This document shows positions 48,538 to 61,404 of a DNA stretch of 64,000 nt, piece after piece (position 1 is the first letter of the stretch; every line of letters begins with the position of its first letter). Below the pieces are notes generated by a model, which saw only the letters and a program-made list of their open reading frames with translations, was not told where the DNA came from and did not search any database. The DNA comes from Petrolisthes cinctipes (Eukaryota > Arthropoda > Malacostraca > Decapoda > Porcellanidae), in the NCBI GenBank assembly GCA_033782935.1, contig JAWQEG010000084.1, positions 744,001 to 808,000 on the forward strand, in the 5' to 3' direction. The position numbers were made by a program, and so were the translations under genes.

Positions 48538-50570
48538 CTGTACATGCCTACTCCGTGTTAGAGTATTTTCAAAATACAGGCCAAAAACATACTGAAAATC
48601 GATCTTTTAGGTGCCCAAAAGTCGATATGTGCATGCATCTTCTGTACCCGTTTATATCTCAAATTCTGGCTCTAAACACCCGAAAATTCGATATTTTGGG
48701 GTCCCAGAAGCGATCTGTACATGCCTACTCCGTGTTAGAGTATTTTCAAAATTCAGGCCCAAAACATGCTGAAAATCGATATTTTTGGTGCCCAAAGTCA
48801 ATATGTGCATGTATCTTCTGTACCCGTTTATATCTCAAATTCAGGCTCAAAACACCCGAAAATTCAATATTTTGGGGTCCCAGAAGCAATCTGTACATGC
48901 CTACTCAGTGCTAGAATATTTTCAAAATATAGGCTAAAAACATGCTAAAAATCGATCTTTTAGGTGCCAAAAAGTCGATATCTCAAATTAAGTCCCAAAA
49001 AACCCGAAAATTCGATATTTAGGGGTCCCAGAAGCGATCTGTACATGCCTACTCCGTGTTAGAGTATTTTCAAAATACATGCTCAAAACATGCTGAAAAT
49101 CGATCTTTTAGGTGCACAAAAGTCGATATGTGCATGCATCTTCAGTACCCGTTTATATCTCAAATTCAGGCTCAAAACACCCTAAAATTCAATATTTTGG
49201 GGTCCCTGAAGCAATCTGTACATGTCTACTCCGTGTTAGAGTATTTTCAAAATACAGGCCAAAAACATACTGAAAATCGATCTTTTAGGTGCCCAAAAGT
49301 CGATATGTGCATGCATCTTCTGTACCCGTTTATATCTCAAATTCTGGCTCTAAACACCCGAAAATTCGATATTTTGGGGTCCCAGAAGCGATCTGTACAT
49401 GCCTACTCCGTGTTAGAGTATTTTCAAAATTCAGGCCCAAAACATGCTGAAAATCGATATTTTTGGTGCCCAAAGTCAATATGTGCATGTATCTTCTGTA
49501 CCCGTTTATATCTCAAATTCAGGCTCAAAAAACCCGAAAATTCAATATTTTGGGGTCCCAGAAGCAACATGTTCATGCCTACTCAGTGCTAGAATATTTT
49601 CAAAATATAGGCTAAAAACATGCTAAAAATCGATCTTTTAGGTGCCAAAAAGTCGATATCTCAAATTAAGTCCCAAAAAACCCGAAAATTCGATATTTAG
49701 GGGTCCCAGAAGCGATCTGTACATGCCTACTCCGTGTTAGAGTATTTTCAAAATACATGCTCAAAACATACTGAAAATCGATCTTTTAGGTGCACAAAAG
49801 TCGATATGTGCATGCATCTTCAGTACCCGTTTATATCTCAAATTCAGGCTCAAAACACCCTAAAATTCAATATTTTGGGGTCCCAGAAGCAATCTGTACA
49901 TGTCTACTCCATGTTAGAGTATTTTAAAATACAGGCCAAAAACATACTGAAAATCGATCTTTTAGGTGCCCAAAAGTCGATATGTGCATGCATCTTCTGT
50001 ACCCGTTTATATCTCAAATTCTGGCCCTAAACACCCGAAAATTCGATATTTTGGGGTCCCAGAAGCGATCTGTACATGCCTACTCCGTGTTAGAGTATTT
50101 TCAAAATTCAGGCCCAAAACATGCTGAAAATCGATCTTTTAGGTGCACAAAAGTCGATATGTGCATGCATCTTCAGTAACCGTTTAAAACTCAAATTCAG
50201 GCTCAAAACACCCGAAAATTCGATATTTTGGGGTCCCAGAAGCGATCTGTACATGCCTACTCCGTGTTAGAGTATTTTCAAAATTCAGGCCCAAAACATG
50301 CTGAAAATCGAAATTTTAGGTGCCCAAAGTCAATATGTGCATGTATCTTCTGTACCCGTTTATATCTCAAATTCAGGCTCAAAACAACTGAAAATTCAAT
50401 ATTTTGGGGTCCCAGAAGCAATCTGTACATGCCTACTCAGTGCTAGAATATTTTCAAAATATAGGCTAAAAACATGCTAAAAATCGATCTTTTAGGTGCC
50501 AAAAAGTCGATATCTCAAATTCAGTCCCAAAACACCCGAAAATTCGATATTTAGGGGTCCCAGAAGCGAT
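48538..50570 (+). repeat. Third copy of super-repeat core (501 + 678 + 854 bp)
   Basis: Units start at 48538, 49039 and 49717. The order and the markers CAGTAACCG, ATCGAAATTTTAGG and CAAAACAACTG are kept. This copy has lost CAATTTTTTGG and has GCAACATGTTCATGCC, CCATGTTAGAGTATTTTAAA (1 bp short) and CCGTTTAAAACTC. The last two features also mark the multimer at 55207, which shows descent from this copy or its ancestor. Confidence 0.89.
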
Positions 50571-53500
50571 CTGTACATGCCTACTCCGTGTTAGAGTATT
50601 TTCAAAATACATGCTCAAAACATACTGAAAATCGATCTTTTAGGTGCACAAAAGTCGATATGTGCATGCATCTTCAGTACCCGTTTATATCTCAAATTCA
50701 GGCTCAAAACACCCGAAAATTCAATATTTTGGGGTCCCAGAAGCAATCTGTACATGCCTACACAGTGCTAGAATATTTTCAAAATATAGGCTAAAAACAT
50801 GCTAAAAATCGACATTTTAGGTGCCAAAAAATCGATATATCAAATTCAGTCCCAAAACACCCGAAAATTCGATATTTAGGGGTCCCAGAAGCGATCTGTA
50901 CATGCCTACTCCGTGTTAGAGTATTTTCAAAATACATGCTCAAAACATACTGAAAATCGATCTTTTAGGTGCACAAAAGTCGATATGTGCATGCATCTTC
51001 AGTACCCGTTTATATCTCAAATTCAGGCTCAAAACACCCGAAAATTCAATATTTTGGGGTCCCAGAAGCAATTTGTACATGCCTACTCAGTGTTAGAGTA
51101 TTTTCAAAATACAGGCCCAAAACATGCTGAAAATCGATATTTTAGATGCCCAAAGTCAATATGTGCATGTATCTTCTGTACCCGTTTATATCTCAAATTC
51201 AGGCTCAAAACACCCGAAAATTCAATATTTTGGGGTCCCTGAAGCAATCTGTACATGCCTACACAGTGCTAGAATATTTTCAAAATATAGGCTAAAAACA
51301 TGCTAAAAATCGACATTTTAGGTGCCAAAAAATAGATATATCAAATTCAGTCCCAAAACACCCGAAAATTCGATATTTAGAGGTCCCAGAAGGTATCTGT
51401 ACATGCCTACTCCGTGTTAGAGTATTTTCAAAATACAGGCCAAAAACATACTGAAAATCGATCTTTTAGGTGCCCAAAAGTCGATATGTGCATGCATCTT
51501 CTGTACCCGTTTATATCTCAAATTCTGGCCATAAACACCCGAAAATTCGATATTTTGGGGTCCCAGAAGCGATCTGTACATGCCTACTCCGTGTTAGAGT
51601 ATTTTCAAAATTCAGGCCCAAAACATGCTGAAAATCGATATTTTTGGTGCCCAAAGTCAATATGTGCATGTATCTTCTGTACCCGTTTATATCTCAAATT
51701 CAGGCTCAAAACACCCGAAAATTCAATATTTTGGGGTCCAAGAAGCAATCTGTACAGTGCTAGAATATTTTCAAAATATAGGCTAAAAACATGCTAAAAA
51801 TCGATCTTTTAGGTGCCAAAAAGTCGATATCTCAAATTCAGTCCCAAAACACCCGAAAATTTGATATTTAGGGGTCCCAGAAGCGATCTGTACATGCCTA
51901 CTCCGTGTTAGAGTATTTTCAAAATACATGCTCAAAACATACTGAAAATCGATCTTTTAGGTGCACAAAAGTCGATATGTGCATGCATCTTCAGTACCCG
52001 TTTATATCTCAAATTCAGGCTCAAAACACCCGAAAATTCAATATTTTGGGGTCCCAGAAGCAATCTGTACATGCCTACTCAGTGTTAGAGTATTTTCAAA
52101 ATACAGGCCCAAAACATGCTGAAAATCGATATTTTAGATGCCCAAAGTCAATATGTGCATGTATCTTCTATACCCGTTTATATCTCAAATTCAGGCTCAA
52201 AACACCTGAAAATTCAATATTTTGGGGTCCCAGAAGCAATCTGTACATGCCTACACAGTGCTAGAATATTTTCAAAATATAGGCTAAAAACGTGCTAAAA
52301 ATCGATATTTTAGGTGCCAAAAAATCGATATCTCAAATTCAGTCCCAAAACACCCGAAAATTCGATATTTAGAGGTCCCAGAATGTATCTGTACATGCCT
52401 ACTCCGTGTTAGAGTATTTTAAAATACAGGCCAAAAACATACTGAAAATCGATCTTTTAGGTGCCCAAAAGTCGATATGTGCATGCATCTTCTGTACCCG
52501 TTTATATATCAAATTCTGGCCCTAAACACCCGAAAATTCGATATTTTGGGGTCCCAGAAGCGATCTGTACATGCCTACTCCGTGTTAGAGTATTTTCAAA
52601 ATTCAGGCCCAAAACATGCTGAAAATCTATATTTTTGGTGCCCAAAGTCAATATGTGCATGTATCATCTGTACCCGTTTATATCTCAAATTCAGGCTCAA
52701 AACACCCGAAAATTCAATATTTTGGGGTCCCAGAAGCAATCTGTACATGCCTACTCAGTGCTAGAATATTTTCAAAATATAGGCTACAAACATGCTAAAA
52801 ATCGATCTTTTAGGTGCCAAAAAGTCGATATCTCAAATTCAGTCCCAAAACACCCGAAAATTCGATATTTAGGGGTCCCAGAAGCGATCTGTACATGCCT
52901 ACTCCGTGTTAGAGTATTTTCAAAATACATGCTTAAAACATACTGAAAATCGATCTTTTAGGTGCACAAAAGTCGATATGTGCATGCATCTTCAGTACCC
53001 GTTTATATCTCAAATTCAGGCTCAAAACACCCGAAAATTCTATATTTTGGGGTTCCAGAAGCAATCTGTACATGCCTACTCAGTGTTAGAGTATTTTCAA
53101 AATACAGGCCCAAAACATGCTGAAAATCGATATTTTAGATGCCCAAAGTCAATATGTGCATGTATCTTCTGTACCCGTTTATATCTCAAATTCAGGCTCA
53201 AAACACCCGAAAATTCAATATTTTGGGGTCCCAGAAGCAATCTGTACATGCCTACACAGTGCTAGAATATTTTCAAAATATAGGCTAAAAACATGCTAAA
53301 AATCGACATTTTAGGTGCCAAAAAATCGATATCTCCAATTCAGTCCCAAAACACCCGAAAATTCGATATTTAGAAGTCCCAGAAAGTATCTGTACATGCC
53401 TACTCCGTGTTAGAGTATTTTTAAAGTTCAGGCCCAAAACATGCTGAAAATCGATATTTTTGAAGCCCAAAGTCAATATGTGCATGTATCTTCTGTACCC

Positions 53501-55206
53501 GTTTATATCTCAAATTCAGGCTCAAAACACCCGAAAATTCAATATTTTGGGGTCCCAGAAGCAATCTGTACAGTGCTAGAATATTTTCAAAATATATGCT
53601 AAAAACATGCTAAAAATCGATCTTTTAGGTGCCAAGAAGTCGATATCTCAAATTCAGTCCCAAAACACCCGAAAATTCGATATTTAGGGGTCCCAGAAGC
53701 GATCTGTACATGCCTACTCCGTGTTAGAGTATTTTCAAAATACATGCTCAAAACCTACTGAAAATCGATCTTTTAGGTGCACTAAAGTCGATATGTGCAT
53801 GCATCTTCAGTACCCGTTTATATCTCAAATTCAGGCTCAAAACACCCGAAAATTCAATATTTTGGGTTCCCAGAAGCAATCTGTACATGCCTACTCAGTG
53901 TTAGAGTATTTTCAAAATACAGGCCCAAAACATGCTGAAAATCGATATTTTAGATGCCCAAAGTCAATATGTGCATGTATCTTCTGTACCCGTTTATATC
54001 TCAAATTCAGGCTCAAAACTCCCGAAAATTCAATATTTTGGGGTCCCAGAAGCAATCTGTACATGCCTACACAGTGCTAGAATATTTTCAAAATATAGGC
54101 TAAAAACATGCTAAAAATCGACATTTTAGGTGCCAAAAAATCGATATCTCAAATTCAGTCCCAAAACACCCGAAAATTCAATATTTAGAGGTCCCAGAAG
54201 GTATCTGTACATGCCTACTCCGTGTTAGAGTATTTTCAAAATACAGGCCAAAAACATACTGAAAATCGATCTTTTAGGTGCACAAAAGTCGATATGTGCA
54301 TGCATCTTCTGTACCCGTTTATATCTCAAATTCTGGCCCTAAACACCCGAAAATTCGATATTTTGGGGTCCCAGAATCGATCTGTACATGCCTACTCCGT
54401 GTTAGAGTATTTTCAAAATTCAGGCACAAAACATGCTGAAAATCGATATTTTTGGTGCCCAAAGTCAATATGTGCATGTATCTTCTGTACCCGTTTATAT
54501 CTCAAATTCAGGCTCAAAACACCCGAAAATTCAATATTTTGGGGTCCCAGAAGCAATCTGTACATGCCTACTCATTGCTAGAATATTTTCAAAATATAGG
54601 CTAAAAACATGCTAAAAATCGATCTTTTAGGTGCCAAAAAGTCGATATCTCAAATTCAGTCCCAAAACACCAGAAAATTCGATATTTAGGGGCCCCAGAA
54701 GCGATCTGTACATGCCTACTCCGTGTTAGAGTATTTTCAAAATACATGCTCAAAACATACTGAAAATCGATCTTTTAGGTGCACAAAAGTCGATATGTGC
54801 ATGCATCTTCAGTACCCGTTTATATCTCAAATTCAGGCTCAAAACACCCGAAACATCAATATTTTGGGGTCCCAGAAGCAATCTGTACATGCCTACTCCG
54901 TGTTAGAGTATTTTCAAAATTCAGGCCCAAAACATGCTGAAAATCGATATTTTTGGTGCCCAAAGTCAATATGTGCATGTATCTTCTGTACCCGTTTATA
55001 TCTCAAATTCAGGCTCAAAACACCCGAAAATTCGATATTTTGGGGTCCCAGAAGCAATCTGTACATGCCTACTCAGTGCTAGAATATTTTCAAAATATAG
55101 GCTAAAAACATGCTAAAAATCGATCTTTTAGGTGCCAAAAAGTCGATATCTCAAATTCAGTCCCAAAAAACCCGAAAATTCGATATTTAGGGGTCCCAGA
55201 AGCGAT
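50571..55206 (+). repeat. First copy of the ~5.5-kb tandem duplication (main part)
   Basis: Units start at 50571 (325), 50896 (501), 51397 (491), 51888 (501), 52389 (500), 52889 (501), 53390 (B1-C2, 314), 53704 (501), 54205 (501) and 54706 (501). Distinctive variants are GAAGCAATTTGTAC, GAATGTATCTG, AAATCTATATTTTTGG, GGCTACAAACATG, GATATCTCCAATTC, AAAACCTACTG, CAGAATCGATC, CTCATTGCTAG, GGGGCCCCAG and CCGAAACATCAATATT. All of these recur in the second copy. Confidence 0.89.
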
Positions 55207-56237
55207 CTGTACATGCCTACTCCGTGTTAGAGTATTTTCAAAATACATGCTCAAAACATACTGAAAATCGATCTTTTAGGTGCACAAAAGTCGATATGTG
55301 CATTCATCTTCAGTACCCGTTTATATCTCAAATTCAGGCTCAAAACACCCTAAAATTCAATATTTTGGGGTCCCAGAAGCAATCTGTACATGTCTACTCC
55401 GTGTTAGAGTATTTTCAAAATACAGGCCAAAAACATACTGAAAATCGATCTTTTAGGTGCCCAAAAGTCGATATGTGCATGCATCTTCAGTACCCGTTTA
55501 TATCTCAAATTCAGGCTCAAAACACCCTAAAATTCAATATTTTGGGGTCCCAGAAGCAATCTGTACATGTCTACTCCATGTTAGAGTATTTCAAAATACA
55601 GGCCAAAAACATACTGAAAATCGATCTTTTAGGTGCCCAAAAGTCGATATGTGCATGCATTTTCTGTACCCGTTTATATCTCAAATTCTGGCCCTAAACA
55701 CCCGAAAATTCGATATTTTGGGGTCCCAGAAGCGATCTGTACATGCCTACTCCGTGTTAGAGTATTTTCAAAATTCAGGCCCAAAACATGCTGAAAATCG
55801 ATCTTTTAGGTGCACAAAAGTCGATATGTGCATGCATCTTCAGTAACCGTTTAAAACTCAAATTCAGGCTCAAAACACCCGAAAATTCGATATTTTGGGG
55901 TCCCAGAAGCGATCTGTACATGCCTACTCCGTGTTAGAGTATTTTCAAAATTCAGGCCCAAAACATGCTGAAAATCGAAATTTTAGGTGCCCAAAGTCAA
56001 TATGTGCATGTATCTTCTGTACCCGTTTATATCTCAAATTCAGGCTCAAAACAACTGAAAATTCAATATTTTGGGGTCCCAGAAGCAATCTGTACATGCC
56101 TACTCAGTGCTAGAATATTTTCAAAATATAGGCTAAAAACATGCTAAAAATCGATCTTTTAGGTGCCAAAAAGTCGATATCTCAAATTCAGTCCCAAAAC
56201 ACCCGAAAATTCGATATTTAGGGGTCCCAGAAGCGAT
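55207..56237 (+). repeat. Hexamer A2-A1/A2-A1-B1/A2-B-C2 (1031 bp)
   Basis: Monomers start at 55207 (A2, CATTCATCTTC), 55384 (A1 start, A2 end), 55561 (A1, GAGTATTTCAAAATAC, 1 bp short), 55737 (B1/A2 hybrid with CAGTAACCG), 55914 (B with ATCGAAATTTTAGG and CAAAACAACTG) and 56090 (C2). It equals the pentamer at 49717 plus one A monomer, and it sits at the junction of the two ~5.5-kb blocks. Confidence 0.89.
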
Positions 56238-59200
56238 CTGTACATGCCTACTCCGTGTTAGAGTATTTTCAAAATACATGCTCAAAACATACTGAAAATC
56301 GATCTTTTAGGTGCACAAAAGTCGATATGTGCATGCATCTTCAGTACCCGTTTATATCTCAAATTCAGGCTCAAAACACCCGAAAATTCAATATTTTGGG
56401 GTCCCAGAAGCAATCTGTACATGCCTACACAGTGCTAGAATATTTTCAAAATATAGACTAAAAACATGCTAAAAATCGACATTTTAGGTGCCAAAAAATC
56501 GATATCTCAAATTCAGTCCCAAAACACCCGAAAATTCGATATTTAGGGGTCCCAGAAGCGATCTGTACATGCCTACTCCGTGTTAGAGTATTTTCAAAAT
56601 ACATGCTCAAAACATACTGAAAATCGATCTTTTAGGTGCACAAAAGTCGATATGTGCATGCATCTTCAGTACCCGTTTATATCTCAAATTCAGGCTCAAA
56701 ACACCCGAAAATTCAATATTTTGGGGTCCCAGAAGCAATTTGTACATGCCTACTCAGTGTTAGAGTATTTTCAAAATACAGGCCCAAAACATGCTGAAAA
56801 TCGATATTTTAGATGCCCAAAGTCAATATGTGCATGTATCTTCTGTACCCGTTTATATCTCAAATTCAGGCTCAAAACACCCGAAAATTCAATATTTTGG
56901 GGTCCCAGAAGCAATCTGTACATGCCTACACAGTGCTAGAATATTTTCAAAATATAGGCTAAAAACATGCTAAAAATCGACATTTTAGGTGCCAAAAAAT
57001 AGATATATCAAATTCAGTCCCAAAACACCCGAAAATTCGATATTTAGAGGTCCCAGAAGGTATCTGTACATGCCTACTCCGTGTTAGAGTATTTTCAAAA
57101 TACAGGCCAAAAACATACTGAAAATCGATCTTTTAGGTGCCCAAAAGTCGATATGTGCATGCATCTTCTGTACCCGTTTATATCTCAAATTCTGGCCCTA
57201 AACACCCGAAAATTCGATATTTTGGGGTCCCAGAAGCGATCTGTACATGCCTACTCCGTGTTAGAGTATTTTCAAAATTCAGGCCCAAAACATGCTGAAA
57301 ATCGATATTTTTGGTGCCCAAAGTCAATATGTGCATGTATCTTCTGTACCCGTTTATATCTCAAATTCAGGCTCAAAACACCCGAAAATTCAATATTTTG
57401 GGGTCCAAGAAGCAATCTGTACAGTGCTAGAATATTTTCAAAATATAGGCTAAAAACATGCTAAAAATCGATCTTTTAGGTGCCAAAAAGTCGATATCTC
57501 AAATTCAGTCCCAAAACACCCGAAAATTTGATATTTAGGGGTCCCAGAAGCGATCTGTACATGCCTACTCCGTGTTAGAGTATTTTCAAAATACATGCTC
57601 AAAACATACTGAAAATCGATCTTTTAGGTGCACAAAAGTCGATATGTGCATGCATCTTCAGTACCCGTTTATATCTCAAATTCAGGCTCAAAACACCCGA
57701 AAATTCAATATTTTGGGGTCCCAGAAGCAATCTGTACATGCCTACTCAGTGTTAGAGTATTTTCAAAATACAGGCCCAAAACATGCTGAAAATCGATATT
57801 TTAGATGCCCAAAGTCAATATGTGCATGTATCTTCTATACCCGTTTATATCTCAAATTCAGGCTCAAAACACCTGAAAATTCAATATTTTGGGGTCCCAG
57901 AAGCAATCAGTACATGCCTACACAGTGCTAGAATATTTTCAAAATATAGGCTAAAAACATGCTAAAAATCGATATTTTAGGTGCCAAAAAATCGATATCT
58001 CAAATTCAGTCCCAAAACACCCGAAAATTCGATATTTAGAGGTCCCAGAATGTATCTGTACATGCCTACTCCGTGTTAGAGTATTTTCAAAATACAGGCG
58101 AAAAACATACTGAAAATCGATCTTTTAGGTGCCCAAAAGTCGATATGTGCATGCATCTTCTGTACCCGTTTATATATCAAATTCTGGCCCTAAACACCCG
58201 AAAATTCGATATTTTGGGGTCCCAGAAGCGATCTGTACATGCCTACTCCGTGTTAGAGTATTTTCAAAATTCAGGCCCAAAACATGCTGAAAATCTATAT
58301 TTTTGGTGCCCAAAGTCAATATGTGCATGTATCATCTGTACCCGTTTATATCTCAAATTCAGGCTCAAAACACCCGAAAATTCAATATTTTGGGGTCCCA
58401 GAAGCAATCTGTACATGCCTACTCAGTGCTAGAATATTTTCAAAATATAGGCTACAAACATGCTAAAAATCGATCTTTTAGGTGCACAAAAGTCGATATG
58501 TGCATGCATCTTCAGTACCCGTTTATATCTCAAATTCAGGCTCAAAACACCCGAAAATTCTATATTTTGGGGTTCCAGAAGCAATCTGTACATGCCTACT
58601 CAGTGTTAGAGTATTTTCAAAATACAGGCCCAAAACATGCTGAAAATCGATATTTTAGATGCCCAAAGTCAATATGTGCATGTATCTTCTGTACCCGTTT
58701 ATATCTCAAATTCAGGCTCAAAACACCCGAAAATTCAATATTTTGGAGTCCCAGAAGCAATCTGTACATGCCTACACAGTGCTAGAATATTTTCAAAATA
58801 TAGGCTAAAAACATGCTAAAAATCGACATTTTAGGTGCCAAAAAATCGATATCTCCAATTCAGTCCCAAAACACCCGAAAATTCGATATTTAGAAGTCCC
58901 AGAAAGTATCTGTACATGCCTACTCCGTGTTAGAGTATTTTTAAAGTTCAGGCCCAAAACATGCTGAAAATCGATATTTTTGGTGCCCAAAGTCAATATG
59001 TGCATGTATCTTCTGTACCCGTTTATATCTCAAATTCAGGCTCAAAACACCCGAAAATTCAATATTTTGGGGTCCCAGAAGCAATCTGTACAGTGCTAGA
59101 ATATTTTCAAAATATATGCTAAAAACATGCTAAAAATCGATCTTTTAGGTGCCAAGAAGTCGATATCTCAAATTCAGTCCCAAAACACCCGAAAATTCGA

Positions 59201-60726
59201 TATTTAGGGGTCCCAGAAGCGATCTGTACATGCCTACTCCGTGTTAGAGTATTTTCAAAATACATGCTCAAAACCTACTGAAAATCGATCTTTTAGGTGC
59301 ACTAAAGTCGATATGTGCATGCATCTTCAGTACCCGTTTATATCTCAAATTCAGGCTCAAAACACCCGAAAATTCAATATTTTGGGGTCCCAGAAGCAAT
59401 CTGTACATGCCTACTCAGTGTTAGAGTATTTTCAAAATACAGGCCCAAAACATGCTGAAAATCGATATTTTTGGTGCCCAAAGTCAATATGTGCATGTAT
59501 CTTCTGTACCCGTTTATATCTCAAATTCAGGCTCAAAACACCCGAAAATTCAATATTTTGGGGTCCCAGAAGCAATCTGTACATGCCTACACAGTGCTAG
59601 AATATTTTCAAAATATAGGCTAAAAACATGCTAAAAATCGACATTTTAGGTGCCAAAAAATCGATATCTCAAATTCAGTCCCAAAACACCCGAAAATTCA
59701 ATATTTAGAGGTCCCAGAAGGTATCTGTACATGCCTACTCCGTGTTAGAGTATTTTCAAAATACAGGCCAAAAACATACTGAAAATCGATCTTTTAGGTG
59801 CACAAAAGTCGATATGTGCATGCATCTTCTGTACCCGTTTATATCTCAAATTCTGGCCCTAAACACCCGAAAATTCGATATTTTGGGGTCCCAGAATCGA
59901 TCTGTACATGCCTACTCCGTGTTAGAGTATTTTCAAAATTCAGGCACAAAACATGCTGAAAATCGATATTTTTGGTGCCCAAAGTCAATATGTGCATGTA
60001 TCTTCTGTACCCGTTTATATCTCAAATTCAGGCTCAAAACACCCGAAAATTCAATATTTTGGGGTCCCAGAAGCAATCTGTACATGCCTACTCATTGCTA
60101 GAATATTTTCAAAATATAGGCTAAAAACATGCTAAAAATCGATCTTTTAGGTGCCAAAAAGTCGATATCTCAAATTCAGTCCCAAAACACCAGAAAATTC
60201 GATATTTAGGGGCCCCAGAAGTGATCTGTACATGCCTACTCCGTGTTAGAGTATTTTCAAAATACATGCTCAAAACATACTGAAAATCGATCTTTTAGGT
60301 GCACAAAAGTCGATATGTGCATGCATCTTCAGTACCCGTTTATATCTCAAATTCAGGCTCAAAACACCCGAAACATCAATATTTTGGGGTCCCAGAAGCA
60401 ATCTGTACATGCCTACTCCGTGTTAGAGTATTTTCAAAATTCAGGCCCAAAACATGCTGAAAATCGATATTTTTGGTGCCCAAAGTCAATATGTGCATGT
60501 ATCTTCTGTACCCGTTTATATCTCAAATTCAGGCTCAAAACACCCGAAAATTCGATATTTTGGGGTCCCAGAAGCAATCTGTACATGCCTACTCAGTGCT
60601 AGAATATTTTCAAAATATAGGCTAAAAACATGCTAAAAATCGATCTTTTAGGTGCCAAAAAGTCGATATCTCAAATTCAGTCCCAAAAAACCCGAAAATT
60701 CGATATTTAGGGGTCCCAGAAGCGAT
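56238..60726 (+). repeat. Second copy of the ~5.5-kb tandem duplication (main part)
   Basis: Units start at 56238 (325), 56563 (501), 57064 (491), 57555 (501), 58056 (854), 58910 (314), 59224 (501), 59725 (501) and 60226 (501). The offset to the first copy is 5667-5668 up to about 58.4 kb and 5520 afterwards. The change lies in the 854-bp unit, where C2 (start 58409) is fused to A2 within the shared CGATCTTTTAGGTGC motif. That removes 148 bp compared with 52741-53065. Confidence 0.9.
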
Positions 60727-61404
60727 CTGTACATGCCTACTCCGTGTTAGAGTATTTTCAAAATACATGCTCAAAACATACTGAAAATCGTTCTTTTAGG
60801 TGCACAAAAGTCGATATGTGCATTCATCTTCAGTACCCGTTTATATCTCAAATTCAGGCTCAAAACACCCTAAAATTCAATATTTTGGGGTCCCAGAAGC
60901 AATCTGTACATGTCTACTCCGTGTTAGAGTATTTTCAAAATACAGGCCAAAAACATACTGAAAATCGATCTTTTAGGTGCCCAAAAGTCGATATGTGCAT
61001 GCATCTTCTGTACCCGTTTATATCTCAAATTCTGGCCCTAAACACCCGAAAATTCGATATTTTGGGGTCCCAGAAGCGATCTGTACATGCCTACTCCGTG
61101 TTAGAGTATTTTCAAAATTCAGGCCCAAAACATGCTGAAAATCGATATTTTAGATGCCCAAAGTCAATATGTGCATGTATCTTCTGTACCCGTTTATATC
61201 TCAAATTCAGGCTCAAAACACCCGAAAATTCAATATTTTGGGGTCCCAGAAGCAATCTGTACATGCCTACACAGTGCTAGAATATTTTCAAAATATAGGC
61301 TAAAAACATGCTAAAAATCGACATTTTAGGTGCCAAAAAATCGATATCTCAAATTCAGTCCCAAAACACCCGAAAATTCGATATTTAGAGGTCCAAGAAG
61401 GTAT
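60727..61404 (+). repeat. Tetramer A2-A1-B-C1 (678 bp)
   Basis: Monomers start at 60727 (A2 with CATTCATCTTC and CGTTCTTTTAGG), 60904 (A1), 61081 (B with a B1 start and the B2 core ATATTTTAGATGCCC) and 61257 (C1). The first monomer matches 55207, 5520 bp upstream. After that the sequence departs from the multimer type, so the duplication ends here. Confidence 0.87.

Noticed and set aside
49717..60920. The ~5.5-kb duplication as a simple assembly error
   Set aside because: About a dozen scattered substitutions, a 148-bp deletion and an extra A monomer at the junction distinguish the copies, so they are not one sequence placed twice. Collapse or expansion elsewhere in the array still cannot be ruled out without reads.
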